Shown: in pieces, positions 26,146 through 35,166 of the stretch
Layout: every line of letters begins with the position of its first letter
Position numbering within the stretch: the first letter of the stretch is position 1
Origin: Gudongella sp049310905
Lineage (GTDB): Bacteria > Bacillota > Clostridia > Tissierellales > Tissierellaceae
Length of the DNA: 64,000 bases
Assembly (NCBI RefSeq): GCF_049310905.1
Contig: NZ_JBMEMN010000012.1
Location: 3,719-67,718, forward strand
Direction: 5' to 3'
The notes under the pieces: generated by a model
Databases searched by the model: none
What the model was told of the DNA's origin: nothing
Seen by the model: the letters and a program-made list of their open reading frames with translations, nothing else
Translations under genes and position numbers: made by a program

Positions 26146-27417
26146 TTATACGCTCATTTCAGCAACACTTTTATACTCAACTTTCTCTTTGTCATTATAT
26201 ACATCATAATTAAACTCATCAAGATCTTTAGATACCAACATCCCTATTAAAACATCTATGTCAACATTCATAACAGTTCTAAGCATTCCTGCAAACCAGT
26301 CTATACCAATAAGGATGGCTATACTTTCCATAGGCAATCCCAAAGATGTAGCAAAGAAAGTATAAACGACAACTGAACCACCTGGTACTACTATTGTACC
26401 CATTGTCATCATTGCTGCAAGTAGAAGACCTGTCATAATTTCTATTGTAGATAGTACAGTTCCTGTCGACTGGGCCATAAACATTATTGCCAGAACGTAG
26501 CAGGCAACTGCTCCTGAACTATTCATAGTCATTGTAATCGGCCCGGTAAAGTCAGCGACCTTTCTACTAACACCAAACTTGGTAACTGAATCTTCCATCT
26601 TTGTAGGAAGACATATGGCACTTGATGTTATCGTTAATGCCATTATGGACATCTTTGCAAATTTCTTTGGCATCTTAAGTGGATTTACACCAACTCTCAT
26701 AGCTGTAAAAGGAATATATAGTGCAAACATTATAAGATCTGCTATAAGTAGTGCCATTAGAAACTTAATCATCGGCATGATTACATCAAATCCAGTGGTT
26801 GCTGCAACTGCTCCTAGTAGAGCGAATATTCCAAGAGGTGCAAATTTCATAACCATACCAATAATCTGAAGAACTACTCCATTTACATCTTTCAGAAACA
26901 ACAATATGTTGTCCCTGCCGCTGATTTGTGCATATTTGCCAGCAGCCAAACCAAATAATAGTGAAAATACTATGGCTTGTACTGTTGCTCCTTGACTCAT
27001 TGCTGCAAATATATTAGTTGGTACAAAGTTTACTATTGTATCAATAACTGAAACTGATCCCAAAGTGCTCTCTGTTGTTTCAAGTCCTGCGGCAATGTTT
27101 ATTCCTACTCCCGGCTGGATTAACAAAGCTAGTCCCAATCCTATGAATGCAGAAATAAATGTAAATGATATTATGTATTTAAACGTATGAAAACTAAGTT
27201 TACCTGCCCCCGTACCTCCAATACTACCAATTGCTCCCGCCACAGAAGTCATAATAAGAACAATAATTGACATTTGGATCAATCTTAGCCAGATAGTACC
27301 AATAAATTGTATGTTCTTCATTGGTTCTCCTATTATCGTTCCCAGAACTAATGCAAGCGCACTGGCCAATACTATTTGTGTTGTGAGTGACATTGTTTTA
27401 TTCTTCATAATTGACAT
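26146..27417 (-). CDS. Dicarboxylate/amino acid:cation symporter (DAACS family)
   Basis: A 423-aa membrane protein of the GltP/DctA family with about eight helices and the two re-entrant loops. Family features visible include FISAFIGLGLALLIQPGVG in TM3-4, the Ser-rich HP1/HP2-type segments and the N-M-x-G-like SSGAVACY region of helix 7. It uses ATG at 27417 with GAGGAGAGAG upstream. Its place between the aminotransferase and the allantoate amidohydrolase genes suggests uptake of an acidic ureide or carboxylate (allantoate, oxalurate) or export of a product, but no substrate can be read from the sequence. Confidence 0.88.
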   Translation of the reverse strand: MSIMKNKTMSLTTQIVLASALALVLGTIIGEPMKNIQFIGTIWLRLIQMSIIVLIMTSVAGAIGSIGGTGAGKLSFHTFKYIISFTFISAFIGLGLALLIQPGVGINIAAGLETTESTLGSVSVIDTIVNFVPTNIFAAMSQGATVQAIVFSLLFGLAAGKYAQISGRDNILLFLKDVNGVVLQIIGMVMKFAPLGIFALLGAVAATTGFDVIMPMIKFLMALLIADLIMFALYIPFTAMRVGVNPLKMPKKFAKMSIMALTITSSAICLPTKMEDSVTKFGVSRKVADFTGPITMTMNSSGAVACYVLAIMFMAQSTGTVLSTIEIMTGLLLAAMMTMGTIVVPGGSVVVYTFFATSLGLPMESIAILIGIDWFAGMLRTVMNVDIDVLIGMLVSKDLDEFNYDVYNDKEKVEYKSVAEMSV

Positions 27418-27605
27418 AAACTCTCTCCTCTCTCATTCTAAATTTTTACTTCTTTGCAATCAGTAAAATTTGGTGCATCCATACTTGATTCTTGGGAACA
27501 CCTCCTTCAGTATTAGGATAACTGGTATCACTATTTTTTGGTTTAGTTTATATTGATATCAAATAATCAAAATTTAAGACTAAATACTGACATAGTATCA
27601 ATCAA

Positions 27606-28847
27606 TTAATATGCTATTTCATACAGTAATTCTTTCAATAGTTCGACACCACTCATGTAATCATCTGGATTTGTAAATTCCAAATAACTATGACTGATTC
27701 CTTTTCTACTTGGCACAAATATTAATGCGGTTGGGACCTTGGGAGCAAATATTTGTGCATCATGACCCGCTCCGCTATGCATAATTTTATAATCCATTCC
27801 TTTAGATATGCATATTTTCTCCATATGTGTTATCAGTTGCTCGTCCATTGGGACAGGATATCCATCCATATATTGATTCACTTTTGTATTTAGATCCATA
27901 TCTCTTGAGATTGATTCTATTAATTCTGAAAATTTACTGATAAACTCATTTACAATCTCATTGTTTGTATGTCTTGTATCTACTGAGAATATAACTTTTC
28001 CTGGCACGACATTGCTTGTATTTGGAGTCACATCCAGTCTTCCGATAGTTACTACCAATGGGTCTCCGAACTCTTTGCCCAATTCAATAATTGAATCAAT
28101 CATTTTTGAAGCCCCATGTAAGGAATCTTTTCTATAACCCATTGGTGTGGTTCCAGCATGATTTGCTTCTCCATCTATCTCTATTAGAAATCTTTTTTGT
28201 CCGACTATTCCATTTACTAGGCCGATTGATTTTTCCTCTTTTTCCAGCACACCACCTTGCTCAATGTGAAGTTCAATATATGCTTTTATGTCACTCCTAG
28301 CAAGCGAATTGTTATTCCTAAATCCAAATCCTTTATCTGTCATCGCCTCAATAAAAGAAACTCCATCTTGGTCAACTAAACCTTTGACTTCTTCTTCCGC
28401 AACTCTTCCAACAATATTTTTTGATCCCCAGAATGTGAAAGGAAATCTACTTCCTTCTTCCTCCGCCATTGATACAACTTCTAGATTCTTTTTTGGTAGT
28501 CCAAATTCTTCTATTAGTTCTTCAATTGCTACTATGCCTGCAACTATACCTAGTTGACCATCTAGTTTTCCACCATTGACAACAGTATCAATATGCGATC
28601 CAATCATTATTGTTTCATCAGTATCTTGCGTACCCCTTACCGTACCATATAGATTCCCTACCTCGTCAAACATGGTAGTGAATCCTTTTTTTGTCAAATC
28701 TGATTCTAAAAAACTTTGTGTCTCCATCCAAATATCACTAAATAATGTTCTTGTAACTCCATCATTTTCTGTTTTTCCATACTCACTTAACTCATCTATT
28801 AAGTTAATGACTTTGTTTTTCATCACATTTCTTTTACTTTCATCCAT
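27606..28847 (-). CDS. allC: Allantoate amidohydrolase (M20 family, AllC-type)
   Basis: The 413-aa enzyme is of the AllC/N-carbamoyl amidohydrolase branch of the M20 metallopeptidase family. The first metal ligand is in IGSHIDTVVNGGKLDGQLG, the catalytic and metal Glu pair in MAEEEGSRFPFTFWGS, and later HIEQGGVLE and GAGHDAQIFA complete the metal and substrate sites. It converts allantoate to ureidoglycine, NH3 and CO2 with Mn2+. N-carbamoyl-L-amino acid hydrolases are close relatives, but the aminohydrolase and aminotransferase next door make allantoate the best guess. ATG with AAAGGAG upstream. Confidence 0.85.
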   Translation of the reverse strand: MDESKRNVMKNKVINLIDELSEYGKTENDGVTRTLFSDIWMETQSFLESDLTKKGFTTMFDEVGNLYGTVRGTQDTDETIMIGSHIDTVVNGGKLDGQLGIVAGIVAIEELIEEFGLPKKNLEVVSMAEEEGSRFPFTFWGSKNIVGRVAEEEVKGLVDQDGVSFIEAMTDKGFGFRNNNSLARSDIKAYIELHIEQGGVLEKEEKSIGLVNGIVGQKRFLIEIDGEANHAGTTPMGYRKDSLHGASKMIDSIIELGKEFGDPLVVTIGRLDVTPNTSNVVPGKVIFSVDTRHTNNEIVNEFISKFSELIESISRDMDLNTKVNQYMDGYPVPMDEQLITHMEKICISKGMDYKIMHSGAGHDAQIFAPKVPTALIFVPSRKGISHSYLEFTNPDDYMSGVELLKELLYEIAY

Positions 28848-28920
28848 ATTAATTCTCCTTTCTAAGAGATCCTAAAATACTTCAACTAGGTAAATTCTGT
28901 TTGACTTTAAGCTGTTCATC

Positions 28921-29268
28921 TTATGAGTATAATATTAACATGATATATTCTAAATCATCTCCGCCAATTGATTCGATTGAATGATAGTCTCCATCTTTAC
29001 AAATTGCCAAATCACCTGGTTTTAATGTAAACTCTTCTCCATTATCAACATACCTGGCTTCTCCTTTTAAGACAAAATATGCTTCCTGATCTCCGGTATG
29101 TTTATGATAACCTATTGAGTGTCCAGGCTTAATAACTGACATACCATATAACCTGCCTTTTCCTAAAAAATCTTCAGGATTGAAAAAATTAATTACTTTC
29201 ACAAACCCTTTTCCACCCTTAAGTCCTTCTATATTCTCAACTATCATATCATCCTTTATTCTTAACAT
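28921..29268 (-). CDS. Small single-domain cupin protein
   Basis: A 115-aa protein with a conserved cupin fold: motif 1 GHSIGYHKHTGDQEAYFVLKG with a His-x-His pair and a Glu, motif 2 LKPGDLAICKDGDYHSI with the third His. A metal could be bound by these. A longer in-frame reading upstream is unlikely because GGAGGTGATTTT directly precedes the ATG at 29266-29268. The gene sits between allC and allE in the ureide island and runs with allC. The family has many functions; a role in ureidoglycolate turnover is only a hypothesis. Confidence 0.75.
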   Translation of the reverse strand: MLRIKDDMIVENIEGLKGGKGFVKVINFFNPEDFLGKGRLYGMSVIKPGHSIGYHKHTGDQEAYFVLKGEARYVDNGEEFTLKPGDLAICKDGDYHSIESIGGDDLEYIMLILYS

Positions 29269-29626
29269 AAAATCACCTCCAAATTGAATTTTTACTGATT
29301 CAGTAGTTCTCAAAATCTGTGAATTTAAATTTGTTGCTCTGCTTACATGATAATCTTTCTTATACATGTAAACGATTTCTTATGTTTATGATACTATCAT
29401 TATATTAATAATAATAAAGGATAAATCAATAGTACTATGTTTATCTATTATTGATAATCTATTAACAATTAAATTGTACCTCCTGCTTTTTTTAGAATAT
29501 ATGCCATAATTATGAAAATTATATAATTTATTTTATCCTATATTGCTAATGGATTTATAGATGATAAGATTGATAATATAGATGTAGTGATATATTTATC
29601 AAACAAATTCAGAAGGGAGTTGCGAT
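29269..29626. other. AT-rich divergent control region between the cupin gene and allE
   Basis: This 358-bp region has no gene. It must hold the divergent promoters of the cupin-allC side and allE. ATTGATA-like motifs recur and an inverted arrangement ATCAATAG / CTATTATTGAT spans about 29425-29455; this may be a PucR site but no consensus is proved. No RNA gene is seen. A GGAGG-like stretch in a nearby unpaired position has no ORF. Confidence 0.4.
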
Positions 29627-30391
29627 ATGGGTTACAGAAATGATTTACTTAGCAGCAGAGCAATTATAAATCACGGTAGTTTCGCGCTAATACCGCCAGA
29701 TGGGCTGGTCAATAATGTTATACCACACTTTGAAGATGCAAGAATAAGTATAATAGCATCACCAAAACTTGGAGCCAGCTTTGTAGAATATCTTGTGGAT
29801 TTCAATCCAGGAGGAGGAAACAGAAAGGGTTTCGGAGGAAACGGAGTTGAATCCTTTGTATATGTTGTTTCTGGAGAGCTTGAGGTAAAGGTTGATGACG
29901 AAACCTACATTTTGAAGGAACAGGGTTATTTGTTCTGCCCACCAAGCAAAAGCATGACCATGACCAACAAATCAGTAAACAACACCAAGATTGTTCTGTA
30001 CAAACAAAGATATATTCCAGCAGACGGAGTAGGTGAACCGTGGTTGGTGTGTGATAATGTCAAGAATTTGCAGGTCAATTTGTATGAGGAAATGAAAGAT
30101 GTTACTCTTGTAGATTTTCTTCCAACAAGTGTTGAATTTGATATGAATTTTCACATACTGACATTCCAGCCAGGAGGATCACATCCTTATATTGAGACGC
30201 ATGTACAGGAACACGGTGCTTATCTGTTATCTGGAGAAGGTATGTATAATCTGGACAATGATTGGATTCCAGTTAAGAAGGGTGACTTTATCTGGATGGG
30301 ACCTTTTGTACATCAAGCTACCTATTCAGTAGGATATGAGCCTTTGTCATATGTTTACTCTAAGGATTGCAACAGAGATCCTGAAATTTAA
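29627..30391 (+). CDS. allE: (S)-ureidoglycine aminohydrolase (AllE/YlbA-type bicupin)
   Basis: The 254-aa protein is a bicupin. The first cupin includes GVESFVYVVSGELEV and the second THVQEHGAYLLSGEGMYNL, with the Glu-x-His-(x3)-His metal ligands and a last His in GPFVHQATY. The opening RNDLLSSRAIINHGSFALIPPDG is characteristic of YlbA/AllE, which removes NH3 from (S)-ureidoglycine to give (S)-ureidoglycolate with Mn2+. Length equals the family. It is divergent from the cupin and allC, and its GAAGGGAG site is clear. Confidence 0.93.
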   Translation: MGYRNDLLSSRAIINHGSFALIPPDGLVNNVIPHFEDARISIIASPKLGASFVEYLVDFNPGGGNRKGFGGNGVESFVYVVSGELEVKVDDETYILKEQGYLFCPPSKSMTMTNKSVNNTKIVLYKQRYIPADGVGEPWLVCDNVKNLQVNLYEEMKDVTLVDFLPTSVEFDMNFHILTFQPGGSHPYIETHVQEHGAYLLSGEGMYNLDNDWIPVKKGDFIWMGPFVHQATYSVGYEPLSYVYSKDCNRDPEI

Positions 30392-30396
30392 AGATT

Positions 30397-30434
30397 AATT
30401 TACCCTGGTTTCCAATTGGAAACCAGGGTAAATT
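30397..30434. terminator. Perfect 38-bp palindromic bidirectional terminator
   Basis: The 38 bases at 30397-30434 are a perfect palindrome (19-bp arms, no loop bases needed; a 4-nt AATT apex in practice). It lies between convergent allE and pucR, and A/T tracts flank both sides, so it can stop transcription from both directions. Confidence 0.8.
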
Positions 30435-32073
30435 ATTTGACTATTTTTAGAATTTTTAAACCTACTTCCAATTCAAGCATCTTATCTCTGTCTTCAATAT
30501 CAAGTCCTGTTAACTCTTTAATTCTGTTTAATCTGTATAATACCGTTTTGTAGTGAACGAATAATTCTTCAGCCGTCTTAACTGCGTTCAAGTTGCATTT
30601 AAGATACATTTCGAATGTATCTATCAATTCATTGTTCTTGTCTTTGTCATAACTCCTAAGTCTATTTAAGCTTTCAGGTATAAAGTCTTTAAGTGATTCC
30701 CTGTCACTAAAGCTGCAAAGCATCTTGTAAATTCCCAGTTCATCAAAAATACTGGTTGAATCATCACCGAATATCCTCTTGCCGAAATTAGCAGCGTCTT
30801 TTGATTCATTATAGCTTTTCCCCACCTCAGATACCGAAGCCGCAATACACCCGATACCCAGGGTCAGAGATACATTCCCAAATCTTTTCTTGACGGTATC
30901 TCTAACCTCATCGCCAAAAATCCTAAGCTTTCTGGAAGATGTATGTGAATTCTCGTTTTCATCGACAGGCCAGAAGACAATTATCTCTTCACCCTTTATT
31001 AGTGATATATGACCTGTGGTATGATGGTATGCAATTCTGTCCATAATTGTCTTCACAATGTTTCTTGACTCCAATGACCATTCTGCATCGTTCTCATTGA
31101 GTTTACTGCCTTTCCAATTTATGTTGAACAAGCCAAGTGAGTATTTTCTTCTTAGATCCCAGCCTAAAATGTGTCCCCTGTCGTAGATACTCTGGACTGA
31201 ATCGTAATTTCCACTTATCAAGTCATCCATCAAATCGCCCTTATATCTTAATTTTGCTTCATTTACGGCAGTTTCTTTAAGCATCTCCAGCCTTAATGTA
31301 TTGGCAGCACTTTCCAATGCAATGAAATCCATTTTGCTCATATCTCTAGTAATTTCCAGTACTCCAAGATAAGCTTGAGTTCTGTTTACAACTTCAATTG
31401 GCTCCACTGTCAAATGGTGCTCATCCTCTTCAAAAATAACATCCAGGCCATATATGGGGTAACCTTCATAAATCATTTTTCTTATCTTTTTCTCTACAAT
31501 ATTTAACTGCGAATATGACTCATTACTGTATGCAAGGACTCTCATTTCACTGTCAAATATTATAACTGGATTCTCAACCAACTGCTCCAGTGTCTTTGCG
31601 ATTGATTCCATGCCCTCCATATCAAGTGACAGTTTGTTAAATTTTTCGTGACACTCCTTGTAGTAGTTCAGCTTGTAAACCTGCTCATTCAACAGAATTC
31701 CCATTACCGGATAAAGTATATCTATGTACTTTACATTTTTATCAATGATAATAATTGGAAAATTTAGTCTACTACCCATCTCAGTAACTACATCCCTTAT
31801 GTTACTTTGAGAGTCTAACTCTTTTATTATTATCCCGGCCGCTCCATTTTTTGCTACATCCTCAACTAGCTTTTTTTGTGCCGCAATATCTTTTTCAATG
31901 GAGTAGAAACTGGTAAGTAATAGCTCTCCGCCTTTTAGCCAATCAGCAATATCAGGTCTCTCTACAATCGTTATTCCTTCCACTTCTGTAATATCTATTA
32001 TTTCCTGTCCTGATACCAATTGAGAGTTATCAAAGCATGACAACTTGAGTATATCTTTCAATATGATTCCCAT
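30433..32073 (-). CDS. PucR family transcriptional regulator of purine/ureide catabolism
   Basis: The 546-aa protein has the PucR N-terminal ligand domain (LKDILKLSCFDNSQLVSGQE then VERPDIADWLKGGELLLTS), a GGDEF-like central region, and a C-terminal helix-turn-helix, LKCNLNAVKTAEELFVHYKTVLYRLNRIK, the HTH_30 domain. In B. subtilis PucR controls the purine-to-allantoin genes. The gene stands inside the ureide island and is separated from the carbamate kinase gene by a terminator, so it has its own transcript. It is the natural candidate activator of this locus. Confidence 0.92.
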   Translation of the reverse strand: MGIILKDILKLSCFDNSQLVSGQEIIDITEVEGITIVERPDIADWLKGGELLLTSFYSIEKDIAAQKKLVEDVAKNGAAGIIIKELDSQSNIRDVVTEMGSRLNFPIIIIDKNVKYIDILYPVMGILLNEQVYKLNYYKECHEKFNKLSLDMEGMESIAKTLEQLVENPVIIFDSEMRVLAYSNESYSQLNIVEKKIRKMIYEGYPIYGLDVIFEEDEHHLTVEPIEVVNRTQAYLGVLEITRDMSKMDFIALESAANTLRLEMLKETAVNEAKLRYKGDLMDDLISGNYDSVQSIYDRGHILGWDLRRKYSLGLFNINWKGSKLNENDAEWSLESRNIVKTIMDRIAYHHTTGHISLIKGEEIIVFWPVDENENSHTSSRKLRIFGDEVRDTVKKRFGNVSLTLGIGCIAASVSEVGKSYNESKDAANFGKRIFGDDSTSIFDELGIYKMLCSFSDRESLKDFIPESLNRLRSYDKDKNNELIDTFEMYLKCNLNAVKTAEELFVHYKTVLYRLNRIKELTGLDIEDRDKMLELEVGLKILKIVK

Positions 32074-32108
32074 TTAAAAACCTCTCTATCTTCTTTTATT
32101 CAAATTGA

Positions 32109-32139
32109 AAAATTAGACAAAGCCCTCCTTGTTGGAGGG
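32109..32139 (-). terminator. Rho-independent terminator after the carbamate kinase gene
   Basis: CCCTCC (32123-32128) and GGAGGG (32134-32139) form a 6-bp GC-rich stem directly after the stop codon at 32140. On the minus strand the stem is followed by CTTTGTCTAATTTTT. Confidence 0.75.
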
Positions 32140-33075
32140 TTAATTTGATGTAATTCTAGTACCCGTTTCTCCATGAATGGCAGCTTTAGCTTTTTCCAGG
32201 GAGGTAATTATTGCCTCTCTTCTTGAATTTGACTTAACAAAATCAACTGCAGCCATCACTTTTGGCAGCATGCTACCAGGAGCAAAGTGGCCTTCCTCGA
32301 TATATTTGTTTGCCTCTTCAACTGTCATGGTCTTTAGCTCTCGTTGTGTAGGCTTGCCAAAATCAAGGGCTATTGTTTCAACGGCAGTAAGAATAAACAG
32401 AATGTCACAATCCAACATTTCTGCGAGCTTTTCACTGGCCAAGTCTTTATCTATTACTGCAGCAACTCCTCTTAGATTGCCATCTTCTCTGAGAGTTGGT
32501 ATTCCTCCTCCACCAACTGCTATTACAACATGTCCCTTATCCACCATATCTTTTATGATTTCTATTTCCACAATATCAACTGGTTTAGGTGATGGTACCA
32601 CCCTCCTGTATCCTCTTCCAGAGTCTTCAATCATGGTATAGCCTTTTTGTTTCTGCAGCGTCTTGGCTTCATCTTCACTATAGAATCCACCGATTGGCTT
32701 GGAAGGATTATTAAATGCATCATCATGTTCATCAACAATTACCTGTGTTACGATTGTACCAACAGACTTCTCAATCATTCTTCTGGTTAGTTCATTTTTT
32801 ATTGCATTTTGTAAATGATAACCAATATACCCCTCACTCATTGCACCACATTCTGGGAAAGGCATTTCCGGTACTTTGCTATCTGTCAAATTGGCTGTCT
32901 GAAAGGAAAGGTTTATCATTCCTACCTGTGGTCCGTTCCCGTGTGCGACAACAACTGTATGCCCTTCCTCAATCAAGTCAACTATGGGCCTTGCTGTCTT
33001 TCCAACTAAGTCCAACTGCTCTTGTGGATTGTTCCCAAGGGCGTTGCCACCCAAAGCGATCATAACTTTGCTCAT
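32140..33075 (-). CDS. arcC: Catabolic carbamate kinase
   Basis: A 311-aa amino acid kinase fold enzyme that turns carbamoyl phosphate and ADP into ATP, NH3 and CO2. The start VMIALGGNALGNNPQEQLDLV and the segment VVAHGNGPQVG are typical of carbamate kinases, as is the lysine-rich loop of the nucleotide site. The ATG at 33073-33075 has GGAG eight bases upstream; a GTG three codons earlier is less likely. It follows allH by 16 bp, so fdrA-allG-allH-arcC are one unit that couples oxalurate cleavage to ATP. Confidence 0.93.
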   Translation of the reverse strand: MSKVMIALGGNALGNNPQEQLDLVGKTARPIVDLIEEGHTVVVAHGNGPQVGMINLSFQTANLTDSKVPEMPFPECGAMSEGYIGYHLQNAIKNELTRRMIEKSVGTIVTQVIVDEHDDAFNNPSKPIGGFYSEDEAKTLQKQKGYTMIEDSGRGYRRVVPSPKPVDIVEIEIIKDMVDKGHVVIAVGGGGIPTLREDGNLRGVAAVIDKDLASEKLAEMLDCDILFILTAVETIALDFGKPTQRELKTMTVEEANKYIEEGHFAPGSMLPKVMAAVDFVKSNSRREAIITSLEKAKAAIHGETGTRITSN

Positions 33076-33090
33076 CTCAACCACTCCAAT

Positions 33091-33906
33091 TCATATTGTT
33101 TTTGTATCCAGCAAGCTGGCATATGCAGACATTATACCTATGAATGTATCTACTCCAGATGTCCCTCCATATTTTATCACACTAAGGTATGACTTTTCAT
33201 CAAAAACATTCATCTGCATAGATTTTATGATTCTGATTATACTCTGGCTGAATTTCCCTTGTATCGATTTTATCATATAATCTTCAGATATATCAGTGGT
33301 TAGTTTATCTTTTTCTATCCTGAAAATATGCCTGATGTTATCTCTTAGCTTTTCGTCTGCATGATTTGCGCAAAGTACCGAGATAAACCCTATTAAAAAG
33401 TCATCCCAGGCAGGGGTAAGCCCCTTTCCTCTTCCGATAATTCCCTTTAGGTCTTCCAATCCTTGACTTCTAATCATCTTACATATTGTTGATCCTTCTT
33501 CAGTTAGGCTACTAAGTTTCTTTTCTAGGAATATTTTTACGATTTCGTCGTTTGTTATTCCCAGCCCATTTTCAAAATCATCCTCGACAAATTTCCTTAA
33601 ATAGATTTCTAGAATCCTTCCATCTGGAAATTTGTCATAAGTTATCATTTGAGAGCAATATTGTTCTGCTTTTGTAACATTAATCTTGTTGTTTTCAAAT
33701 GAAAAATCTTTAAAATCAGTATCTTTAAGAATGATCCCCATTGGAGGGAGCACTTCCTTAATATTTGTTACTACAAGTAGACCTTTTTCTGTTGTGAAAT
33801 TCTTTGCATTTTTAAATTCACTGTGCAATCTAATCTCATCTAGGTTTTCCAATAAGGGTATAGCCTGGCTATCTATTGCAACAGGATTAATTGTCTTTGT
33901 CTGAAG
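33091..33906 (-). CDS. allH: Oxamate carbamoyltransferase subunit AllH (DUF2877, YlbF-type)
   Basis: A 271-aa DUF2877 protein, the same length as E. coli YlbF. Conserved segments are GRGKGLTPAWDDFLIG and KYGGTSGVDTFIGIM. In E. coli FdrA, YlbE and YlbF have been assigned to the long-unassigned oxamate carbamoyltransferase; this protein is the third component. A GGTGG site six bases upstream favours the ATG at 33904-33906, so the start lies inside the end of allG (20 bp overlap). Function is family knowledge; subunit role is uncertain. Confidence 0.85.
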   Translation of the reverse strand, partial: LQTKTINPVAIDSQAIPLLENLDEIRLHSEFKNAKNFTTEKGLLVVTNIKEVLPPMGIILKDTDFKDFSFENNKINVTKAEQYCSQMITYDKFPDGRILEIYLRKFVEDDFENGLGITNDEIVKIFLEKKLSSLTEEGSTICKMIRSQGLEDLKGIIGRGKGLTPAWDDFLIGFISVLCANHADEKLRDNIRHIFRIEKDKLTTDISEDYMIKSIQGKFSQSIIRIIKSMQMNVFDEKSYLSVIKYGGTSGVDTFIGIMSAYASLLDTKTI

Positions 33907-35155
33907 CATACTTTTCCACCAGTCCTTCGAGTGCCTTGGCAAAGCAATCATATGGCGCCCTAACTGTACCTGCTCCAATCTGACCAACTCCTGCTTTCTT
34001 ATGAGCTATTCCCGTATTTATCAGTGGCGTTATTCCTGTTTCAACAACCTTTCTAACATCTATGCCCACCAATGCACCCTTGAAATCCCATGTTGGAATT
34101 GCCAGGTTAGGATTGTGTCCCACAGAGATTTCTTCCATTTCTTCGCTTATTTCCATCGCAGCATTGAAACCATCGGCGCCAACAAATCTTGTTACGCCAG
34201 GCGCTGCAATCATAGCCATGCCACCTATTCCAAATGTTTCCACTATCGTGCTATCCCCCATATCCAGATTTGCATCTTCCTGGCTATAACCAGTAAAGAA
34301 CAATCCTTTTGGCATGTTCACAGGTGCTGTAAACCAAGTTTCACCAAGTCCTGATACTTTTATTGCAAATCTATTACCATTTCTTGTCATCGCAGTAACA
34401 ATTGTTCCTTCACCAATGGATTTGGCAGCGTCCATAACTGACTTGCAGTAAGCCATTGCTATATTTAGAAAGAATTGATCTGTATCAGCAAGAAATTTGG
34501 TAACTTCAAAGAGATCTTTTTCATCTATGTCGGATTCCAGCAAGGATGGCATGATATCTTTCATAAACAACGCTGATGCAGCAATATTTCTTTGGTGAAA
34601 TTCATCTCCCATGGTGATTGCCTTAGATACAATAACATTAAGGTTCATTCCGCCTTCTATTTTATTGAGAGCTTTTGATAATGAAGGCCCCAGTACATTC
34701 TTGATCCAGTGCAGTCTTCTTATAACTTCGTCGCCATATGCTCCAAACCTAAGAACTTTGCCAATTCCTTCGTTTAAAGTACAATAGGCTCTGTTACCAT
34801 TCTCTCTGTTTTCTACCACTAGAACGGGCATATTAGCAGATGTAATTCCTCCCATGGGTCCGACTGCATCCACATCATGGCATGGAATGAACTTTACTTT
34901 CCCTTCTGATAATATTTTTTCAGCTTCCTCTTTTGTATAAGCCCAGCCTTCAAATATAACTGCTCCAAAACAAGAGCCTTGCATGGGCTCTGTCATATCT
35001 TCCCATTCTAAAGGTGGTCCGGCATGAAGCAATGCCATGCTTTCCAACTCCCGAATTACGGTTTTTGCTGGAACGACGTCAATTAGAAATGGTTGTGCGG
35101 AAATGATTTTATCTACTACTGATTTGTTGGCTGCGTCTAGATTCTCATAAATCAT
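33887..35155 (-). CDS. allG: Oxamate carbamoyltransferase subunit AllG (DUF1116, YlbE-type)
   Basis: A 422-aa DUF1116 protein, close to the E. coli YlbE length. It carries the DUF1116 pattern: PPLEWEDMTEPMQGSCFGA, HDVDAVGPMGGITSANMPV, and NGNRFAIKVSGLGETWFTAP. Together with FdrA and DUF2877 it is expected to catalyse phosphorolysis of oxalurate to oxamate and carbamoyl phosphate. It begins 12 bp after fdrA with a GGAGG site in the gap, and its end overlaps allH. Confidence 0.9.
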   Translation of the reverse strand: MIYENLDAANKSVVDKIISAQPFLIDVVPAKTVIRELESMALLHAGPPLEWEDMTEPMQGSCFGAVIFEGWAYTKEEAEKILSEGKVKFIPCHDVDAVGPMGGITSANMPVLVVENRENGNRAYCTLNEGIGKVLRFGAYGDEVIRRLHWIKNVLGPSLSKALNKIEGGMNLNVIVSKAITMGDEFHQRNIAASALFMKDIMPSLLESDIDEKDLFEVTKFLADTDQFFLNIAMAYCKSVMDAAKSIGEGTIVTAMTRNGNRFAIKVSGLGETWFTAPVNMPKGLFFTGYSQEDANLDMGDSTIVETFGIGGMAMIAAPGVTRFVGADGFNAAMEISEEMEEISVGHNPNLAIPTWDFKGALVGIDVRKVVETGITPLINTGIAHKKAGVGQIGAGTVRAPYDCFAKALEGLVEKYASDKDN

Positions 35156-35166
35156 CCTTATACCTC

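Noticed and set aside
29400..29600. Recurring ATTGATA words as a PucR binding motif
   Set aside because: The region is very A/T-rich, so short repeats are expected by chance; no match to the B. subtilis PucR box was found.
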